NCBI GenBank assembly: GCA_012932295.1
Contig: JAAONU010000011.1
Coordinates: forward strand, 16,514,136 to 16,578,135
Direction of reading: 5' to 3'
DNA from: Cyclina sinensis
Taxonomy: Eukaryota > Mollusca > Bivalvia > Venerida > Veneridae
DNA length: 64,000 nucleotides
Shown in pieces: positions 22,861 to 35,008 of the stretch. Below the pieces are notes generated by a model that saw only the letters and a program-made list of their open reading frames with translations, did not search any database and was not told the DNA's origin. The position numbers and the translations under genes were made by a program. The stretch's first letter is position 1; every line of letters begins with the position of its first letter.

Positions 22861-24712
22861 GCACAAATATGAGTATTTCTTTTTGGACGATATATAATTT
22901 GATACGTACAAAATTAGGATAAAAAGGTTTAAAATTATTGGAAAGCTCATAGGTCTAAAAGAGATCTAATGAATTTAGTTTTACGATTGGTTCTCGGAGT
23001 AGATATAATATACTTAAATAGTTGATAAAGTTATACCGAACAACCGCACACCTTGTCAACATTGAAGTTCCACAAAAACCCCTGTACCTACAACCTACTG
23101 CTCAAAAACAACCTGTCGGATATCCTTAAATGTGAAGATAATACTTTAAAAGTAATGAAAACTGACAAAATGGCTCATAAATGTCATGGGAAGCTATTTA
23201 AAACACTGATTCTCACTTTCTGGGAGAGAATTGGTAACTTGTTCACGTGTTCAACGGACAAACTGGAGCAAGTTCAGAGCGAGCAAATAAGATTTGAAAC
23301 AAATGCGGAAATATCAATTCTGATGGTATTGTCTTACAAATTATGTTGTTGTTTTTTTCTGCCAGAAAGGCAAAATATCATAGCATCAAAAATCAATCAT
23401 CCTACTGTGTGGCTTCTAAATAGAAATGTGATGTTCCTATAATATAATTGTAAGATTATTAAAAAGCCTGACCAAAGCGTATTTCTGATTTTAAACGAAG
23501 TAAGATGTATTTCAGAAAATAACTTTTGAAGACAATTATCTAGTTACGTTTATTGGCAACACTTGTTTTTTTCATAACTTCGAGACGCTACCCTTTACTG
23601 AGATATGACTTCATGCTGTTACAAAGTCACAACAATACTGCTACTGGTAAAATTATTTTACACAAAGATAAATCGCCGATGAGAAGAGTGCATAACTGGA
23701 ACCAAACCTTTTTTAAATAATCTGAAAACATTCATATTACATACGTGCATTCCAGCTGCGCATATTGCCATTAATTTGGAAGAGGTTCAACATTCGTTAA
23801 ATGACGCTGTTTGCACTTTCAAAACATTTTGCCAACCTTCTCCATAAATGATAATGTTAGAGGACACAGATAAATTTGACATGAAGATATGTCTATGTTC
23901 ATATGTGCCAAAACTTGATGTTCTAGAAGTTTTCCATGTTTAATGTACATGTACAAAGCAATTTTTTCAGGATCATTAAATAAGAATGGTGTTTAAGATG
24001 GAATAAAATATTTGAAAATGCAAAAACTGAATATTATAAATTACAATGAAAATTGAATTCAGTACGTAGGCATGGTCAGTTGAGCACAATTAAACTAAAG
24101 AACACAAATTCTCTTAGTGTATATAAAAATCCTACATGATCTTGTCGTTAATCATTGACACGTAGGGCCTCTTTTTCACTGCTTTTCCCTTCTTGCCTAG
24201 CTATGTATAAAAAAGTAAAATGACGGCCAAACACATGATGTACAGAGACATTATCATCAATAATGAAGTAAATAATTTGTGAAGACACCTGGTTTTGCTT
24301 ATTTCCTTTTTTCGCTATTCGAGAATAATAAAGCAGATAATCCTTTGAAATATGACCAGTTTTCCATAGATTTAACTTAGTTATAAAGCTATTTACTCCT
24401 TAGCAATTTAATGTTTTATAATTTACTTTCAGAGATTTCAAAACAGTGTAGGCAGCTGACACGAAACGTAGCATGTTTATTAGCTGTTATGTTTCATTAT
24501 TCACGTTGTAAAAGGAACTTACCTTAAATAATTACCTTAACTGAATTGAAATAGAAGTTATGCTCATATATTAAGTTCTATTGACTATAAAAGGAAATAG
24601 ACTGTTGCCATAATAACAAAATTGGCTGTGCTGTAACATATATCTTAACGGCTTTCCTAATCCCACATGAGGGTTTCTAATGTATATTTAACCCAAAAGA
24701 AAAAGCTGCACG

Positions 24713-24713
<1 letters not shown>

Positions 24714-24744
<31 letters not shown>
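24714..24744 (+). repeat. Poly(C) tract, 31 bases
   Basis: An uninterrupted run of 31 C, followed by an A-rich (aaag)n stretch. The matching place in copy B (near 33750) has no such run. The length should be treated with caution, as homopolymers of this size are often misassembled. Confidence 0.9.
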
Positions 24745-24746
<2 letters not shown>

Positions 24747-27700
24747 CAAAAAAAAAGAAAGAAAGAAACGATACCAAATTCACATTTCAATGTTTTATTT
24801 TGGAAAAAAATATAATCATAAAATTAACATTACATAATTCAATTATCGATATAACATGTAAATCTCAAAATCAGATCTCTGAATCATTTTAAAATTCAAC
24901 ATATTTCTTTTTAATTTCTACTTGCTGCACGGCTTTGCTCTTCATGGCACAGGTATTGGTAAGGTCTATTGTCTTTTGTTGAAAGATTTATGTTCAGTGA
25001 AATAAAAACACTATCGTATAGTTTCTTATGGAATAGCTATGCCACGTTGTTTTTAATTAAGTCGTAATGCTACAAGCTCGTGAACGTCATCATGACGTCG
25101 ATGAACGTATTTGTAGATGTTCGCTTCTGACCACTTGGCACCGACATTGATTGTTGTAGATCTGGCAGGCCGCGATTTGATACTTCAGCGCAAGATCGGC
25201 ATAAAGAACGCCTTACTTACGAAACCCATTCTTCATGCCACTGCAACAGTCCATGAAACGACAAGACGCACTATCAAAAGAATCAGTGTTTAGACTGAGC
25301 AATAGGTTGTCCGACTATTCAACTATTTAATGTATGGAAGGAATATCAGTCTATTGTCATATCAGGTGACGGAGATATGGTCGAAAAGAGACTTTTTTAA
25401 AGATAAGACAGGCTTACAATATGAGGGAATGTACAAGTTAAAGTAAGAGCGAGAAAAGGAAATAGCTTGTCTGTAGCCGCCGTGGTTAGGTTTTCTTAAC
25501 CGGATATATAAAAAAATAAAATTTATTCACAATAAATTGCCATGAAAAACTTGAAAATTGCTGTTTTAAGCGATTGGCTTGTCAACTTTTTAATCACTTT
25601 TTATGGTTAATAGATATAACTAATTATTGTGTTTAAGTATATCTCGTTTTGCTCATTTTCCTTGCTTTATTATTGTGTAAAGACACGTGAATAAAAACAA
25701 AAACAGTAAGTTCATTTTAATCACTAATCTGAAATCCTTTTTGATAAACTTTTTTCAAAAGAACTCCACGGTAAAGATGAAATGGAAAAAAGCTAATAAA
25801 CGATAATAAATAAATAGTAAAGGTTTTAACTTTAAGAAACTTTTTCTGATACTGCAATATTTCATGTCGGATTATTTCAAGCAAAACACATTAAAAGGTT
25901 GGTTAAAAAGAAACAAATTCAGGCTTAACTCTATGTATCAAGCCGTTCGGACATTAATTCCGAAGACAGACATGAGAGTCTGTTTAAGGGTACCTTTAGC
26001 ACGCTGTTAGTGTTTGAAAGTATCATAAAACCGCGTTTTACTAATACTATACACACGTGAAACAGGTTAGTTATGAAAGATCACTCTGGTTTTCTTCTTA
26101 AAATGATTACTGATTCATGCAAGCTTAAAGTAGAGTTTTAACAGATAATATTATCAGACCACATGCAAGCCTACGAAACATGAATAAGGGATCTTTCATA
26201 GCTGGATTATGGGTCACAGAGTCAAATGATAAGTTGGCTCTTTCTAAAAGAAAATATTATAGATACTGTTGTTAAATGCTCTATCTATTCTTAACATGGT
26301 GTTTTAGAGTGAAATCATCATTAAATGAATATTAACTTCAGCTGCTATGGTGTTAAATTTGACATAATTGGTGTATAAACTATCTATCTGTGATACACAA
26401 TATTTCGATGCTTCTCTATTTTCTGAGATTATAATTGAAAGAAACAAATATGACTTCATTTTGTTCTGCCATGCACTTGACAACATCTTTTATGTTATAA
26501 ACCAATGGAGGCTAAAATGAATTGAAGACAAATGGCCTTCAATCGCATTATGCAATATTTCTACAGTTTTATTAAGTGAATGGAATGGGGAAGTTATAAT
26601 CACGAATATCCACTGTAATTCCAATATTAGGAGAACTTTAAAGGCAACTTAAATACCTTGATACTTGAAACTTAATCAAACAGTTTTAATTATAGGTACA
26701 GGAGACAATGTTTAAAAACAGCAATTTGCCTTTAATTCAATTGATACAGTACGGGAAAGTTTCATTTATATAAATCACTTGTCCAGGTTATTTAATAAAG
26801 TCAAACATTTTTGTGTTTTTTTGCTATACCAGGAGTCATGTAGGTCTGTATGTGTTATTTTTATTTTTACATTGATATCGTTTTTACTTTCTTTGGTTTA
26901 ACAAAAAACTGGTTTAGTACAGTGCTGTTCCTTATCTGTAAGCAGCAGCTTAAGGGGAAACACAAAGAGAAAATCGGACGAAACAGAAAATCTAAACTTA
27001 AGATCTCTTTAGGGTGTCCATCTCTTAAAATCACATATACAAATATGCTTTCTCAGCGACATAGTTAAAACAACATTTCATTGAAAAAAAAACCCTACTC
27101 ACTCTAGACATTAAGAGATTGGTGGATTGCTAAACTGAAACTAATGCACTAAGAATACAGAAATATTATATACATACTACTACTACTTAAAAAAAGTCTT
27201 GCCATTAAACGTGCTTTCAGTCATGTTCTAGAACATATTTCTCCTTGAAATGATGTACACTTAAAATGACACAATCACGTGTTTCTGATGAATTTTCATA
27301 ATGAATCTCCATGATATAGATCACTTATCTGAATATCATAGAGGTATTTTTTCACAGTAATATATGAAGACAAGTATCTGAAATGATAAACATGAAGAAA
27401 AATAAAATGGATAAGTATCTCAGTACTAAGATGAGGGAAATATATTCACGTTCGAAAGGCTGTTTGAAAAGTTTAGTAGTTTGATGCCTGTTAAGTGATT
27501 CAACTCGTGTGATTCATTTTGTAAATTAATCAATTGTAAAAAGGTGTAAAGAGGAACAGTCTGGTAATTACTTCAGTAATCATATGCACCTCAGAGTTAA
27601 AACATTAAATAAAAGTAAGTAAAACATGTCGATTACAAAACCTTTGTGTTGTGTAACTGACCGCCGGGATATTGTCTGCCTTGTCTTTACTGGCCCTTCC

Positions 27701-30700
27701 CTTGTTACAGGTGTGAATAAGACGTATATGACACACCAATTGTCTATCAGAGAGAAAAAATCCCAAGTTCTGTCGTTATTTTAACGTCTGGTGCTAAATT
27801 ACGAATTGACTTTTTCAGGTTTTAAACCGGTATTTACTCAACATCCTGTAGAATGTATTTTAACGAGAGTACGATTCAACTTTCTTTCATTAAATAGCAG
27901 CTCCAACCTTGTAACTCCAAAGATGGGCTTGTTGTCCGAAATCATTTTCAAGAATCCAGTCACAGCGCATTACTACCGAATTGGTCAACTGTTTCCTCTA
28001 TTAGCCCTTTTCGATTTTTTTTCGACTTGTCATACGTAAGAGACCGAAAATATGTCGGGTATAACACCACCATTTTTATCAATAAACTTCCGTACTACAG
28101 ACTAGTGTTAACTTAAGCATGGAACAGTTTATACACTTGTGTGGTATTTCAATCGGTTTAAAGTTTATTTCCATGACATTATACATCCTAAACAAATATT
28201 ACTTTTATTTGATAAGAAAAGAAACTCAATTATGAACAGCAGTTCAATTATTTTATCTCAGCAATGTCCATAAAAGGGAAAAGGAATGATGATTTTTCGT
28301 AGAAGCTGTTTTATTAGCAAACAGTGTGATATAGAAAGGTCTTTACACTAAAACGGAAAACAAATTTAAATGCCAGTCTCTCACGTGAGCTATTGACAGA
28401 AGTAAGATTTTTAGCGTCAGATTTAATTATTTTTGCTAGATGGCTCTATGATAGAATTGTGTTACATTTGCTTAGGCTAACATTTCCGTTATCAATTTTT
28501 ATCGACCTTAGGCGTACGGTTTCCGGTTTACTGTAGAGTGAAAGTAGGATCCTTGGTGGACAGAAAAAATCGACATTTTATTGGTCTGTATACACGAACA
28601 GGAAAGGACTCTTGGAAACGAGCACACTAGCTTTTAGATTCTGAACCTAAATGTAATATTATATATAGGTTCATAAACATTTTCAATTGTTTTACATTTT
28701 GCACATTTGATATTCGTGGAAGAACGATGGTAAATCATCGGCGAAAATGTCATAGAGGTTGGATTCAACATTTTGTTTTTTGCCTTTCGGTCATGCAAAT
28801 ACGATTTCTACCAGCGCATCCTTCCTGTCAAATTACATTACAAAACAAGTAAATTACTAGATTTAGAATTTACTTGACACTGAAGAAGAGTGATAATTAT
28901 TTTAACGTATGACTAAAATTCATTTAAAAGGGCGACTCGAAAAATGTCCGTACAATTTCTTTCTTTCAGTTTGGCTCATTAGTATAACGTCTTGAAAAAA
29001 AACGGTCTGTGTTCTCATTCAAAGACATGTTTACTCTTTTATTGCTACGCTTTCTTTCCTTTCTGATTGATTCTCTTTGAAACTGTATAAGACACTATAT
29101 AAAAGCATCATGTTGTGATAAGTTCATAAATATGCCTGATAAAGTATTGAAATAGTACTTTTAAAATTTGGTTACCTTTTTGTTTCTAGAAAATTCTATT
29201 TAGATGAGAAACGTTACCCTTTTCTCTAAAAAGAGATCTGTTTTATTTCCACAATATTTTTTTTAATTTTCATAATAAAAATCTAAAATGAATCAATTAT
29301 TTCAACACATGTCTCCTAGAACACAAAACAAATATTTCATACAAAATTTTTAATATTTAACAATGTTCTATTCTAAGACTGACTAAATCCATATAGCATT
29401 GTTTTTAATTTCTTATCATTCTGCAGAGAAGACGCAAATCGCATAAAATGTCCAAATATTCACTTCTGTTTTCCTTTTAATTCCACTAATACAGGTTCCT
29501 CAACCATTTAGTAAACTTCTGTTTAACTCTGGTAAAGGAATTTGCATATTTATCTTGAAAAAGTTTCTTAAGATGTATTTAGATCCTTAGTTTAACGTCC
29601 TTGTGTGAAGATACCCACAGTGAATGACAAGCCTGCCAAAAATCTATGTTTACTTGTCGGACGAAAATAATTTAGTAGGTTGGAACGGATAAATATCACC
29701 AATGATTGGACGTATTAATGTTACAGCAACTTACATGGCAACCTGTGGCTAACATCTTTGTAACATGTATTTGATAAGTTATGTAAGAGGTCAAAGTGAC
29801 CCCGATTTAAAAAGAAAAAATCGTCACTTAGGCGAAGAAAAACAATTTTACAAAAAAGTTTCACTTGTATTAATTCCATACAGAAAAGTTTAACTCTCAT
29901 TGATTAAAGCTGACTATGGTAAATCTCTATGACTGGCCCAGGTACAAATTAGATTTACAACAAATCTATATGCCCCCACCCCTCAAAGTACTGAAAAATA
30001 TATTTTTGTGCTGCGCTGCACCTGACCAATTTAATTTTATTAGTGGGACATTCAAGTTTTTTCCCCAGTCGTTGCCCTTTATTAACAAAAAACAACAAAA
30101 ATACTTATAAACAAACAGTTGCATTCTTGAATTGAAAATACATTGTTAAATTATAATGCAAAATTTGATAAATATGTAGCCAGAACAATTTAAGTTTCAA
30201 GTTACAGGACTATCAGATATGCTAGATAAATGGAAAGGTCACATCTCAACGAGTTATTAAATTAAACAACAACTGTATACACGTTTTGTACTGAAGTTGC
30301 CCTATATGCAATCCTCTGTTGATAATATCAGAGTTTGAAGTACAAGAACTTTTTTGTTTAAAAACATATTGTTAAATTTTAATGCAAAATTAATTTAAAA
30401 TGTAAGCAAAATAATTTGAGTTTCACGTTACAGGGCAAGCAGGTTTGCTAGTCAAATGCAAAGGTCACATCTCAACATGTTGTAAAACCTATTTAATTAA
30501 ACACTATCGTGCTCTCTTCGTAGCCCATCCTACATGAAATACTGCTCTAATGTGATATGAAAAGAGTGCCAAGCCAATAAAGAATTCTGTAAAATTATTT
30601 TAGACAAATAAACACGACATAAGTAACTTTTGAGTATATTACAATAAATCACCATGTTTTCGTTAACCGATAATAATTGGTATTTAATTTGCAATAAGGT

Positions 30701-31799
30701 AATAATTTTGTTTTATAAGATTTACCACAAAAAATTCAACGCCACCCACTGTCCTTCATTAACATGCAGGTCATCATCCCGTAAGAAGTTATTTCGAAAA
30801 CGAGTGTCTAACAAGTAGATTAAAATCAGTTTTCAACAGCACTTTATATAGAAAAAGTGATCACACAAAGATCGAGAATATCATTTGTAGATTAAATTTA
30901 ATTCCTTGTGTTTAGTCTGCCCACACATTGGTTAATGAAGGTTTCTCCCATAGTTAGATTACGTCTTTTTGTCATAATCAACGGGTGAAAAATAACCAAT
31001 GAAATTTACTTTATTAATTCTCCAAACACTATGATTTGTTTTGAACACGTTAATTTAGATATTGTAACTTCCTCTTCTGAGTGGTTGAAATAATATTTGT
31101 TCAGTTGCATTTCATGTCAGATAGTCAGTTTCACCCGCTAGCACAGTTAACTTATGGATTTTAATGAGTTGGTTAGTGGTCATTTTATTAAACAGCTTAG
31201 TGTCTTTGACTACTGGTGTTCCCGTGGATAATTAGTGCAGTTTATTGTTGTATGTATCTTCAAGATGGTGAACTTCAGATTTGTAGATATGAGACTGTAT
31301 TTTGCTTTTTGAACAATTGGTATGTTTGTTATCCTGTTATTATGGTATATTTTATATTAGTGAGTGAATATTGGCATTTAACTTAAAATGGTGATAAGCT
31401 AAATTAGTTTTCTATTTTTGTTCTAGATACGTATTGTAAATGAAAAAATGAAATCAGTTACTCCATTAATGTTGGATCCATCCTCTTTATTTTCTATTTA
31501 TGTTCTAGATAGGTATTGTAAATGAAAAAATGAAATCAGTTACTTCATTAATGTTGGATCCATCCTCTTTATAAATGCAGACAACTATCTGAATATTTTA
31601 ATTTTTTCGATAACGTTCTTCTACAAACCAAAAATTTAATCTTAAAATGTATTTCATTAAAAAACGAGTGACATAAAAATGCCTGTTTCCTACCCTGTTA
31701 TTTTGCGAAGAAATAGCACAAATGACAAAATACTGCTTACTTAGCTTTTAAGATAGCTTAAAGAGGGTGTTGGTTTACAAATGTTTATAAAAATTTTTA

Positions 31800-31864
31800 T
31801 TCGGATGCAGCGGAATAAAATCACTCGTGCTACGCACTCGTGATTTAATTCCTACGCATCCGAA
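31800..31864. repeat. Foldback (imperfect hairpin) next to the mariner
   Basis: The arms TTCGGATGC..GGAAT..AAATCAC (from 31800) and GTGATTT..ATTCC..GCATCCGAA (to 31864) pair at about 25 of 31 positions around a short loop with 'cactcgtg' on both sides. I recall the motif 'cactcgtgctacgcactcgtg' as a common bivalve dispersed hairpin. Copy A does not have it. Confidence 0.7.
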
Positions 31865-31906
31865 CTCCTGCCTTTATTTTATTCACTCATAAAAAGTAAG
31901 AACATA

Positions 31907-33230
31907 CGAGGGTGCATCAATAAATTCGTAAACTAATTCAATAGCGTCAAAACTACTGGTCCGTTTAAAATGAAACTTTAAATGCTGTGAAAACATATTA
32001 TTCAAATTGAACCGTACTATGTACACAACTTTGACGTCATCACTTATGACGTCATAAACCGTAAACGACGTCACGTTACGGGCGTCCGTTCGAAAATGGC
32101 GTCACACAGCGTCAACGAACAGCGCATCGTTATAAAGTTTTACACAAAACTCGGAAAGTCTTTTTCAGATATTCGTGAAGATTTGCAAAAAGTTTACGGA
32201 GAGGCAGCTCTGTCAAAAGGTGCCATTTCAAAGTGGATGAAGCGGTTTAAAGACGGTAGAGAGGCAACTGAAGACGATAGTCGTGCAGGTAGACCAGTGA
32301 CTGTAACAGATGAAGAAACAGTGGCTGCCATTCAGGAGTACATACTCCGAGATAGACGAGTAAGTGTGGAGCACGTACCAGATAAGTTCGCTATTTCATA
32401 TGGTACAGCTCAGGGCATTATGACTGATGCAGGAATGCGCCGCGTTTCAGCAAAATGGGTACCTCGTTTGTTGACGTCGGAACAGATGGGGGTAAGGGCG
32501 AAAATGTGTCAGCAGTACGACAGGAGGTATCGTGAAGAAGGCGATTACTTTCTAAATCGAGTGATAACATGTGATGAAACGTGGATTCACTTTTTTGAAC
32601 CGGAAAGCAAACGTCAGAGTTCGGTCTGGAAGCATCCTTTCTCGCCTTCCCCTACAAAAGCGATAATTTCCAAGTCAGCCGGGAAGGTTATGGCCATTAT
32701 ATTCTGTGATACATACGGTGTAGTGCTAAACCACTTTGTTCCTCCGAAAACGACAGTCACTGGGAACTATTATGTAACATTACTTAGAACGGAACTCATG
32801 GCGGCAATAAGGAGAAAGCGCCCACATCTACTTAGGTCCGGATTCATATTACATCAAGACAATGCGCCGAGCCATTCAAGCCACGTTGTCATGGATACAC
32901 TAGAAAAACTCGACGTCGAACTGTTACCGCACCAACCCTACAGCCCGGACCTTAGCAATTTGTGACTTCTGGCTGTTTCCAACTTTAAAAAACAGTCTTC
33001 GTGGTATGAAATTTGAGTCAAGAGAGGAACTGAGGTGTGCCGTGGACAGACAGCTGCGGGAGATGTCACGTGGCGGGCTACAACACGTGTTCGAGTCATG
33101 GGTTGAGAGATGGGACAAGTGCAAATCGTGCATGGGACGTTACTTTGAGAAGGAGTAATCATTTTAGGTACTTGAATTAAATCATTTCCCCGCTATTGAA
33201 TTAGTTTACGAATTTATTGATGCACCCTCG
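31907..33230 (+). mobile_element. Mariner transposon, 1,324 bp, 40-bp perfect TIRs
   Basis: The left end CGAGGGTGCATCAATAAATT and the next 20 bases (31907-31946) are an exact inverted match to 33191-33230. TA flanks both sides (31905-31906, 33231-33232), the standard mariner target duplication. Length, TIRs and the DD34D transposase fit the mariner group of the Tc1/mariner superfamily. Identical TIRs and a single frameshift indicate a recent insertion. It sits in copy B only. Confidence 0.95.
32096..33158 (+). pseudogene. Mariner DD34D transposase with one frameshift
   Basis: The ATG at 32096 lies about 190 bases inside the left TIR. The N-terminus is helix-turn-helix-like (about residues 1-110, with GAISKWMKRFKDGRE and DDSRAGRP). 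The catalytic part has VITCDETWIHFFEPESKRQS (first Asp), LHQDNAPSHSS (second Asp) and PYSPDL, then CDFWLFPTL (third Asp, 34 residues after the second) in another frame. An extra base near 32954 stops the first frame at 32963-32965. The remaining frame runs on to FESWVERWDKCKSCMGRYFEKE and a stop at 33156-33158. Transposases of this family cut at the TIRs and join at TA; with the third Asp lost, this copy is inactive. Confidence 0.93.
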
Positions 33231-34549
33231 TATTTATTATTTTTTAAATAAAAACTTCGTAGAAAGTGTACTCTGGTTTTCCATAGTTTTTAGTGCCATT
33301 ATCACCAATAGTATAGGTAAATAATTTGTGCACACAGTTAAGTTTGCTTATTTCCTTTCTTTCACGGATGAATTGCTATTCAAGAATGATAAAGCAAATA
33401 ATCCATTAAAATATGACACGTTTCCTCATAGTTTTACCTTAGTTATCAGGCTATATACGTCTTTGCAATCTAATGTTTTAAAATGTACTTTCACAGAGTT
33501 CAAAACAGTGTAGGCAGTTGACACGTAACATATTATGCCTATTCAGTGCTATTGATTTTTTAATTCACGTTTTTAAGAGTTTGCCATAAATAAATAAATA
33601 TATGTACTGAATTGAAATAAGAGTTCTGCTTTTTTATCATAGTCTGTTGACCATAAAAGGAAAGAGAGTGTTACCGTTATGTTGTACTGTAACAGATATC
33701 TTAATAATTTTCCCAATCCCACATCAAGGTTTCTAATGGATATTAAACTCAATAGGAAACACTACGTTTTTAAGCTTACTTCTATCTAGTTACAATACCT
33801 CAGAATATATACTCAAATAAAAAAGAGACAATACAAAATTCACATTTTTATATTTTATTTTTCGAAAAAATATAATCATAAAATTGATGGTACAGGTAAT
33901 TCTCAGAATCAGATCTCTGAAACATTTTAAAAATCTACCTATTTTTTAAAAAATGTTTACTTGTTGCCCTGGATTGCTCGTCACAGTACAGGTATTAGCA
34001 AGGTCTGTTTTACATTTGTTGAAAGATTTATGCTGAGTGAAAAAAACACTAACTTGTACTTTTCTATGCCACATATGTTAATTAAGTCCTATGCTACAAG
34101 CCATTGCACGTCACACGATCCGCTTGCATTTTGTAACAAAATCGCATGTTGCTCGCTACCCACCACTTGTCACGGACAATAATTTTTATAGATCTGGCAG
34201 ATCGCGATTTAAGGCTCCAGTGGAAGATCGTTATTCAAAAACGCCTTACTTACGTCAAGCCACTTCAACATTCCAAGTTACACCAAGTACTAACAACATA
34301 ATCAGTGTTTAGCTGTGACTATTTAACGTAAATAAAGAATACCAGTCTAATGTCTTTTAATAACAACTCATATCAGTGAACTGAATACTGTCGAAAAGGC
34401 GAGATTCTGCTGAATCCGAGAGAATTAACTTGTATTTTATATGAAAATTCAAGCTTTGAAGATGTGGGAATGGATGAATTAAAGTAAAAGCGGGAAAGGG
34501 AAACACGTTCGTCGCTAGACGTTCAGGTTAGGTCACCTCTACCAAACAC

Positions 34550-35005
34550 TGGTTTAAGAGCTCATTATATGATGTAAATAAACAAATGTTTAAGGGGAAA
34601 GAACAAATATATGGTAAGTTTTCAATGGGGATCAGACTTAGAAGTTTTTAAGCTAGCTGCATGATAAAAGACCATAACGCCCCTAAAAGACATATGAGGC
34701 CTTTGCCCATGACAATAAATTTAAATCCAATATAGAAGACATTTTTGTCAATAATATTTCATAAGAATATTTAATTCAGGAGACCTAAAATAAGTCTATT
34801 CCAGTCTGAAGTTCAAATAAGAATCTTTAATTCCATTTTGTGGTCCTTGCCCTAACAATGAAGATCTTGTTTGACAAGTCATATACTACCTATTATCATC
34901 ATCATCTGAACCGCTCTTTTTTGTCTTTGCCTCTCTTGTGACCGACTGTTTACAAAGTATATAGGCAGGACATTCATTTTTGAAGTGGCAGTATGTATAC
35001 CGACT
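34550..35005. other. No feature seen
   Basis: AT-rich spacer between copy B and the next duplication. A short 'atcatcatcatctg' run is present at 34897; nothing else supported. Confidence 0.5.
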
Positions 35006-35008
35006 GAA

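Larger units (their letters stand above)
7725..25500. repeat. Segmental duplication, copy A
   Basis: Many collinear blocks match copy B (25605-34545) in the same order and orientation. Exact anchors are 'ctgtgatacacaatatttcg' at 12101 and 26388, 'atgctttctcagcgacat' at 15616 and 27045, 'cttcagatttgtagatatga' at 21479 and 31273, and 'aaacagtgtaggcag' near 24441 and 33503. I estimate about 75-85 percent identity in matching blocks, by eye. Copy A is about twice as long because of insertions at roughly 8630-12049, 13040-15490, 18540-19757 and 21960-24270. No conserved reading frame or RNA gene was found in the matching blocks. Confidence 0.88.
25605..34545. repeat. Segmental duplication, copy B
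   Basis: Direct, adjacent copy of 7725-25500. It starts at 'ggttaatagatataactaat' and ends near 'ttcaggttaggtcacc', matching 'gccgtggttaggttttc' at the end of copy A. It lacks the four large copy A insertions and instead carries a foldback (31800) and a mariner (31907-33230). A small internal repeat, 'tgaaaaaatgaaatcagtta' with flanks, occurs twice at 31440-31500 and 31520-31570. Confidence 0.88.

Noticed and set aside
23053..23442. 129-codon plus-strand open frame in copy A
   Set aside because: It opens with TTG, has no splice signals, matches no family I know, has no counterpart in copy B, and one frame of this length is expected by chance in 64 kb of AT-rich DNA.
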